Shown here one piece after another: positions 31,241 to 36,538 of a stretch of DNA of 36,538 bases. The notes below the pieces were generated by a model. The model was given only the letters and a program-made list of their open reading frames with translations. It did no database searches and had not been told where the DNA came from. The number at the start of each line of letters is the position of its first letter. Positions within the stretch are counted from its first letter, which is position 1. This DNA comes from Paramacrobiotus richtersi (Eukaryota; Tardigrada; Eutardigrada; Parachela; Macrobiotidae): positions 1-36,538 of the forward strand of contig JAQGAU010000167.1 of assembly GCA_034698045.1 (NCBI GenBank), written 5' to 3'. The position numbers and the translations under genes are program-made.

Positions 31241-31546
31241 TATAATGTATAGAAAAAATGTGCAGAGACGGTCACCCGAGGGAAAACGCTTGTACCCACC
31301 GACATACATGAAGACCGGTGTCCCGATAATCAGCTGCAGATGCAGACAGATTTCTAGATTTAGAATATAAAAGTAGAATTGGTTCGCAAAAAGATGTCGA
31401 TTGCGTAAGAGAATAATGCAGACTGTTGCGTTCAGCGGAACGGCAATGGCACAGAAAAGCAAACCCAGTAACTGTGGCAGTCCGAAAAGATAACGCTCAG
31501 CGTTGGCGGTTTGATTAAAATGTGAATAATTTGCCAATGTCAACAT

Positions 31547-32214
31547 TGTTAATCTACTGGGATCAACAGTAAATGCAAAAACGGAGAATACGACCGGTGA
31601 TACAAGACGACACAGCCAATTCTAGACAGTTAGCAGTGCTCGTAGTAGCTCTGCAATCACGATGGTGCCCGTTTTTACGTAAAAAAGGAACGTGTAGCGA
31701 TCCATTCCACAGTTTTCGTGTCTAACGTTTAAGAAAACTACATATGTCCTGGTGTGATGCACGTGCTGCGCCCACGGCACAAACAAATGGCCTAGTGGTT
31801 CCAGATAGCATGCCTGCAGTGCATTGAGGTTCACATCTATTATTGGCTAATGTCTTACGCTCTCACGTTCACAAAGACAGCTGGCAGTTATGCGGGAAGT
31901 CAACCTGATTGTTCTAGAAAAGTACATACATGATACCGTATAATGAACATGATACGGTCCTAATGTGTGCTTGTGGTAATTTTACCTTTTTGCTCTCTTA
32001 TTGGACATTCCCGGCTTACTTAGTGCAGAGGTTTCTGCAACAGTGATTGACTGGAAGCCTGCATTAAAGTGGCGTGCTTTCCATTCATCCGTGAAAGAGC
32101 TAATGTACAGCTCGTCGCTCTGGGCACGAGCCACGGTAGTTATTTCCGTCTAGTCACTCTAGTGTGAGAGATCCGTACTTCGCCTAAGCTAATGGAATAG
32201 CATATTTTATTCAG
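31547..32214. other. 5' flank of the split GPCR gene
   Basis: No gene recognised. The minus-strand open frame at 31622-31834 has no domain or splice context. Confidence 0.4.
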
Positions 32215-32460
32215 AAGCAGCGGAATATCGAACACTCTCCCCCCGACGCTTTGGCAACAGAGAAAGCGCCTTCGCCAGCTCGTGCTTTTCCATTTCCTTT
32301 GCAACCTTTGCAGTTGCGTCCGTTCTCCCCCAGAATTCTCAGATGAGGGAGCAAATGAAAGAGTATACTTCAGGGGCATTTATAGCGTATGTTTCGTGCT
32401 AGTGAAGAACGCCACGATTATTTCAAGGTACCATGGGTTTCCATTTGGCTCGCTTGAAAG
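32215..32460 (+). repeat. Diverged single copy of the 13.2-kb fold-back arm
   Basis: Same order of landmarks as one arm of the fold-back at 13.2-13.9 kb: CTTTGGCA, GCTTTTCCATTTCCTT, GTTGCGTC, AATTCTCAGATGA, GAGCAAATGAAAGAG, then GTGAAGAACGCCACGATTAT and CATGGGTTTC. It is clearly older than the two arms there. The open frames on both strands here are explained by this repeat. Confidence 0.65.
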
Positions 32461-33227
32461 ATCCATGATGATTTGACGTGCTTGTATAACATTCTTCATT
32501 CCCTTCCGCACCCAAGTGAAAAACAAAAATTCCGCACCCGCATGAAAAACAAGAATTTGCCCTGTCTCAGCTGATCTTTTAGAGCTACTGTAATGCAATG
32601 CAGTCAGCCGTAAATGCTTGGGGGTGCGTGCCAAAATCGTACTAGAGAGCGTATGGTTGATTTAGCATGCCTGGAAAACATAAACAAATCCCGGCTTTTC
32701 GGAAACGAAATTTTCACAGCGCTATACTGTAGCGTGTGGTGTTGCGTTTGTTAATAACAAACGCGGTTGGACAGTGCGGCAATCCTTTTGATTTTACCGG
32801 TTCTATCGCAGCTGACATGCAGAATAGGCTACCGGACTGTCAGCCTCATTACCCAAGTGCAGCCTCTACTCTCTGTATGCCGATAACCTCCTTGCATCGA
32901 AGCTTACTATGGCAGGGTTACGGAATATAAAACCGGCATTTTTCACAGTTCGACTTTTAACTCTTTCCGATATGATAATAATATGCACGTAAGGCGGCAT
33001 TCTTGACGCGGGGTTAGAATAATTTCCACCTTAATAAGACAAACTGTTTACGTCACCGTGGTAGACGGAAAAATATTGTGATGCGCTGCTGGTGATGATG
33101 TTTCTGCAAGGCTTGTCAGAAGCTTTTTCTGCATAATTTATTTTGAACAGCATGATCTGAATAACACATTTAACTAGCTATACATACATTATTTTTCTTG
33201 CACGAGCCTATAGCCTATAGAATAACG
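32461..33227. other. 3' flank of mucin-like copy 3
   Basis: No gene recognised. An AATAAA-type poly(A) signal for the minus-strand mucin-like copy lies at about 33143-33149. Confidence 0.4.
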
Positions 33228-33840
33228 TCATTCAGACATAAAACACCGTGGCCACAGGTCTGTCGTTATAGTTCGCAGATTGCATGGCACCACAGACTTC
33301 CTCATAGGACGGTGGCGGAGTTGATACCCTGGCATCTGCACAATCACAGGCAATTTCTGTAGCGAAAAGTTGAGGCAGCGTCGGTGCCTGAGGACGCGGG
33401 GACGCAGTCGGTTGCACGGGATCCTCAATAACCGGTATTCAGTATTCGAGTAGGAGCGAGGGTTCTCAGCGACCGGTGTCACAGTATCCGTGGTAGGAAC
33501 GGGTCGGTCTACTGGGCCACCGTGACAGTAGCAGGCACACGTTCTGATTACTCCCACGATGATCATAGCAGCGCATAACAACCCAACCGCAATTCCTATA
33601 ATTTCTCCACCGCTGAGGGAGTTGTATCGAGCGGGCGCTGGCCACAATGTTACGAATTGTTGATCATTGCTGGCTATAGGGATCAGGTGCCACCAGTTTG
33701 GAGTGGTACTTTCGTATTCAGTTGTGGTAATCGCAGAAACTTTAGTCCTCGTAGAAATGATCTTTGTGGACAACATTTCCACCGCTGATGGCATGGTTTC
33801 CGTCGCTAATAACAGGGTAAATAAACGAGCAGCATGTTAC
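33228..33840 (-). pseudogene. Mucin-like type I membrane protein with PPxY tail (copy 3, frameshifted)
   Basis: The frame starting at 33794 gives a short stalk, SLSGGEIIGIAVG and a membrane helix, then CYCHGG and TVTPVAENPRSYSNTEY. The family tail then continues in another frame from about 33432: VIEDPVQPTASP, then TPPPSYEEVCGAMQSA, ending ATVFYV (possible PDZ ligand) at 33232. A net 1-bp shift (beside a TATTCAG/TATTCGA duplication at 33437-33450) separates the halves. Upstream of 33794 the frame continues open as LLLATET, aligning with ATETLSTAAEALST of copy 2, but no signal peptide or start codon is in frame. A single sequencing error at the shift would leave only the N-terminus to explain, and an upstream leader exon is possible. 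The stalk is much shorter than in copies 1 and 2. Confidence 0.7.
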
Positions 33841-33989
33841 GGGTACCGTAAAAAAAGTCACATACTGAGGGGATACTGTCGAAGTACTGTACGAATCAAG
33901 GAGCACTTCTTCGGCTAGACTGCATGCCATCTCACTCAACACCAGTATTGGCTAGTACTACAGCATTAGCTTCCTTTTATGCTACATGA

Positions 33990-34185
33990 CTGAGCATTTC
34001 CGTCATATTAATTCTGCTTATTTGCTGTGCCGCCCGTTGAATCAATGCCATAAAACAGTCTAGCGCAAGAATACTAACATGCAAGCAGAGAATTTGTGCA
34101 GAAGCGTGCGTCAACGTATGCGTGAATGCAGCTTGATGACAGAATTTGCAGTCATAGTCTATGACTGCGATGTAGGTGCTGCAGC
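33990..34185 (-). promoter_or_regulatory. Conserved upstream block of the mucin-like family (copy 3)
   Basis: Contains CTTATTTGCTGTGC, AATCAATGCCATAAAACAGT, GCAAGCAGAGAATTTGTGCA, GTGCGTCAACGTA and GATGACAGAATTTG, in the order found upstream of the paralogues at 1.8-2.0 and 4.5-4.7 kb. It is better conserved than most of the coding stalk, so it is probably functional, or was until recently. Confidence 0.65.
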
Positions 34186-35589
34186 TTTCGAACCAAGTAG
34201 AATCGCATGTTATTTAACGATTGTAACCGCCAATAGTATCTGCAATGTATTAACATAACTTGGATCGCTTAAACATTCAAAAATCCTGCCAAAATACTTT
34301 CTCAGCTCAGTGTGTTATAACTTCTGACACAAAAATTATATTTTGGCAACTTGCTCGTATTTCGAAAGCTGAATATTGGCTCTTTCTTTTGCGATACGCA
34401 AAAGAGGTCTGTCTGACCCCGGTCTGACTACGACCGGGTGCACTTGGCGGACTAGATAACTAACTTGATGCTCAGAGGCGGCTCGAGGTCCGGCCGAAAG
34501 GGGGGGGGCGGGGAATCTCTGCGCCCGAGCCGCCAAACCAGAAACGGCCAAAATCTTGAACAATTTTCCCGCCAAAACCAACTATTTCGCCAAACAATCA
34601 AAAAAAGGGCGCCAAAACCAGAAATCGTTCTTCCACGCCAGCCAAGCCAGACAACCCCCCCACCCCTTCGAGCCGACACTGTTGATACTAAATAAGTGGA
34701 CTCGTCGTTGGCGGGCACTGTGTGACCGAAGCGAAGGAAGCACATGATGGACTAAGAGAGTTAACGTACCAGCGCCCGGTGGGTGAAACAAAAATTAATA
34801 CTGACATATTTAATGAAATAATATTTAACTTATAAATTAATTAGTAAAAACAATTAAATATTAATAGTGACCGTTAAATGACACACACACTCCCGAAATC
34901 CATTTGAGTTGAGTATAGAGCATAATCTGTAGAGGACCTTCGCGCCGCTTCGATCGACGAGCGTTAAGAAAAGATGCTATCGGTTTGCACACATCTCGCT
35001 TTTGGATTGCGTTATTTTATAGACATACTTAAATGGCGGTTGCAATAAACGCTTCGAACTCCGAGTTTTCATGTCTTGCTAGACAGTGTATAACCACATT
35101 CTGACCCCGTAAACCCACATTTACGCCACCGATCTACCGTAAAACAGTCTTTACTGCAGTTGTACATTGGTTGCAAAAATGAACCAGATCCTGTGCATGA
35201 CTGTAATAAAAAGCAGACTGGGCTTTGTGCCTTTGTCTAATCTTGCGTTGGAGGTGTACTGTACTGTACTGTATTCCATAATCTGGATATCTTCCAGAAA
35301 TTGCGATAGACATTTCCACGACGGTAGGAATATCTTGCACAACGGTAACAAGAGGAGAACCAATAACGGTTACTTCCCTAACCTCTGTTCGACAGTCTTG
35401 CGCGCTGGAACCGCCCTAAAGCCTTCGATGGTCAGAAACTATTCGCAACTACCACAAAAAAGTAGTCAGTAAAACGGTGGAATTTGAAGTTATTAGTTGT
35501 TTAAATTCTGCAAATCTTTCCGCAGTGATCTTTGCTATAAGCAGCCGTACTGGTTGCTGAGTTACTCGGACAGTCTTATGACAGTTCTG
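34186..35589. other. Intergenic; odd GCCAAAACC-rich tract
   Basis: A tract at 34500-34650 starts with a run of nine G and repeats GCCAAAACCA-like words about five times (CGCCAAACCAGAAA, CGCCAAAACCAAC, CGCCAAAACCAGAAA). This gives long but meaningless open frames on both strands. At 35250-35275 there is a short TGTAC-type tandem repeat. No gene recognised. Confidence 0.45.
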
Positions 35590-36109
35590 ATGCTTTCTGT
35601 AATGGAGGTACGTAATTTAAGAATAACCTGGTGTATGGAGTGATGGTTTTTGACAGATTCTGCGATCCGCTGTGGCAGTACTTCTGCTGTTGTGTCCACT
35701 GCGAGCCAAGGCCGCCGGAATTCCTACAGCCGGCACATACGGATGCGACTCGGACAGAGGGTTGGCATGGAAGCGCTACTGTTATAGCTACTGTAGCGGA
35801 AGCAGCGGCCAGTGGTGTTACACTGCGCGAGATGACTACTGTGTCGACAGCTCAACCGACGTCCGTTGTGAACGGTACACCACTTGTGATCCCAGTATTG
35901 CGTGCGAGGGAGCCGAATGTGTGCATGACTGCAGTTCACCGACTCCTGGGTGCCCGGGTTTACAGGAGTGCAGCTGCGCAGTGCTACCGAGATTCTCTTA
36001 TGTTTTACTCCTTACATTCCCTGTCCTGGCAATAGTCTTTCTGCTGTATTCCATAGTAACATATTCAACGCGAATCTGTATCTGGCTTGAGCCAAGCCGT
36101 ATTGAATAA
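35590..36109 (+). CDS. Small Cys-rich single-pass membrane protein
   Basis: Two exons, 35590-35607 and 35657-36109, give 156 residues. The main frame has a stop just upstream and no ATG near its start. A 49-bp intron (donor GGAG|GTACGT, acceptor TTTTTGACAG, phase 0) joins it to a six-codon first exon, ATG CTT TCT GTA ATG GAG. The result is a good signal peptide (MLSVMEILRSAVAVLLLLCP, then LRAKAAG). The ectodomain, about 85 residues, has 13 cysteines with aromatic residues near them (KRYCYSYC, GQWCYT, DDYC, CEGAECVHDC, ECSC). A membrane helix follows (YVLLLTFPVLAIVFLLYSIV) and a short tail ends EPSRIE. I do not recognise the Cys pattern as a known family. It is likely a small surface protein; its partner is unknown. 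Confidence 0.75.
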
Positions 36110-36538
36110 CTGCAATTCTTATTGACGATCTCACTTCCTGAACCTGCAGCGTGATATCATCTAAAGCCCGCTAAAGAGCGAAAACAGTCAGATAGAATGC
36201 GTTCTAAATGTACCTGTACACATATGCGGCAAAAAGCAGTGCACACGCTTCGGAGGAAGTACGCGAACAGTAACCAACGAGCATTAAAAAAGAAATCAGA
36301 GTAAGTGTATTCTGTCCACTTTTCCATTGTTATATGAGTAACTTATATCCAGGACGGAAGCAGCCGTTACCTCATCGAATGTACAGCAGCTCGCAAACGA
36401 ATTCGTCCAAATGAGGTCTGTTCTTGCTTGCCTTTGCCGATGCTCTTGATTAATGACCCCGTGGGTTCCCTGGTCCAAACTTCAGACGCTCCCAGTTAGA
36501 CACGTGTCTACCTTCGAGATAGGCGCAGTTCCGTGTTA
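36110..36538. other. 3' flank, no gene recognised
   Basis: Short open frames only; no clear signals. Confidence 0.4.

Larger units (their letters stand above)
29395..31546 (-). pseudogene. GPCR gene split by a DNA transposon
   Basis: Coding pieces: 31546-31241 (N-terminus, TM1, TM2, start of TM3), then after the inserted element 30118-29737 and, after an 82-bp intron, 29654-29395. If the element and one TA are left out, the frame runs without a stop for 315 residues, a normal class A length. Features: NATVC in TM1, the TM3 Cys in DRLCTFF, ITANRLWAM at the end of TM3 (in place of E/DRY), the ECL2 Cys in NYVCKLN, and VDPIIF in TM7. The donor GCAG|GTATGT and acceptor TTTCTTTACAG|AT sit at the same phase-1 position before TM6 as in the 7.6-12.5 kb receptors, despite low sequence similarity. 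The only visible lesion is the insertion in TM3, so inactivation is recent, polymorphic, or avoided by splicing. Confidence 0.8.

Noticed and set aside
30118-31245. Inversion by recombination between short inverted repeats
   Set aside because: The 24-bp repeats are terminal repeats of an inserted element: TA lies on both sides and its removal restores the receptor frame, which an inversion would not explain.
34336-34791. Several overlapping open frames on both strands
   Set aside because: Low-complexity GCCAAAACC-rich sequence keeps frames open; no domain, start context or splice sites.
1-36538. CRISPR arrays, operons, rRNA genes or bacterial signals
   Set aside because: No regularly spaced direct repeats, no rRNA-like sequence, and the spliced genes are clearly eukaryotic.

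Overview
The window looks like nuclear DNA from an invertebrate animal. Genes are split by short GT-AG introns, many of 50-170 bp; one intron carries a perfect TACTAAC branch site. Base composition is mixed, and recently duplicated surface-receptor genes sit among small non-autonomous transposons and decayed gene copies. The lineage-specific class A GPCR cluster, an F-box relic and the compact introns make me favour a tardigrade (Hypsibius-like). That is inference from general familiarity; no database was consulted.

Layout. 0.7-4.4 kb (minus strand): two single-exon genes for mucin-like type I membrane proteins (signal peptide, Thr/Ser-rich stalk, one membrane helix, conserved cytoplasmic tail with a PPxY-type end). 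A third, frameshifted copy lies at 33.2-33.9 kb. All three share a conserved block upstream. 5.6-6.8 kb (plus): decayed F-box-type gene. 7.6-13.2 kb (minus): a tandem segmental duplication carrying two intact two-exon GPCR genes. 13.2-15.6 kb: a head-to-head fold-back element, a LINE 3' fragment, a scrap of GPCR sequence and a dispersed repeat. 15.6-19.2 kb (minus): an 11-exon gene assembled here from splice sites and phases. It encodes about 822 residues: three CUB plus LDLa-like modules, a Thr/Arg-rich stalk, and the same kind of membrane helix and PPxY tail as the mucin-like genes. 20.0-20.6 kb: second fold-back element. 20.9-22.0 kb (plus): GPCR pseudogene. 24.0-27.7 kb (plus): a five-exon gene for a secreted Cys-rich/Thr-rich/CUB protein, with a transposon-like repeat cluster in its third intron-exon gap. 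29.4-31.5 kb (minus): a third GPCR type, split by a 1,120-bp TIR transposon flanked by TA. 35.6-36.1 kb (plus): a two-exon gene for a small Cys-rich membrane protein.

How the genes fit together. Nearly every gene encodes a cell-surface or secreted product. The most interesting theme is a shared juxtamembrane/helix/PPxY cassette found under two unrelated kinds of ectodomain: a simple mucin stalk (three copies) and a CUB/LDLa array (one copy). PPxY motifs are known ligands for WW domains, such as those of NEDD4-family ubiquitin ligases, so a common intracellular partner is plausible but unproven. The GPCR genes share a phase-1 intron just before TM6 even when their sequences are very different, which points to one ancestral gene.
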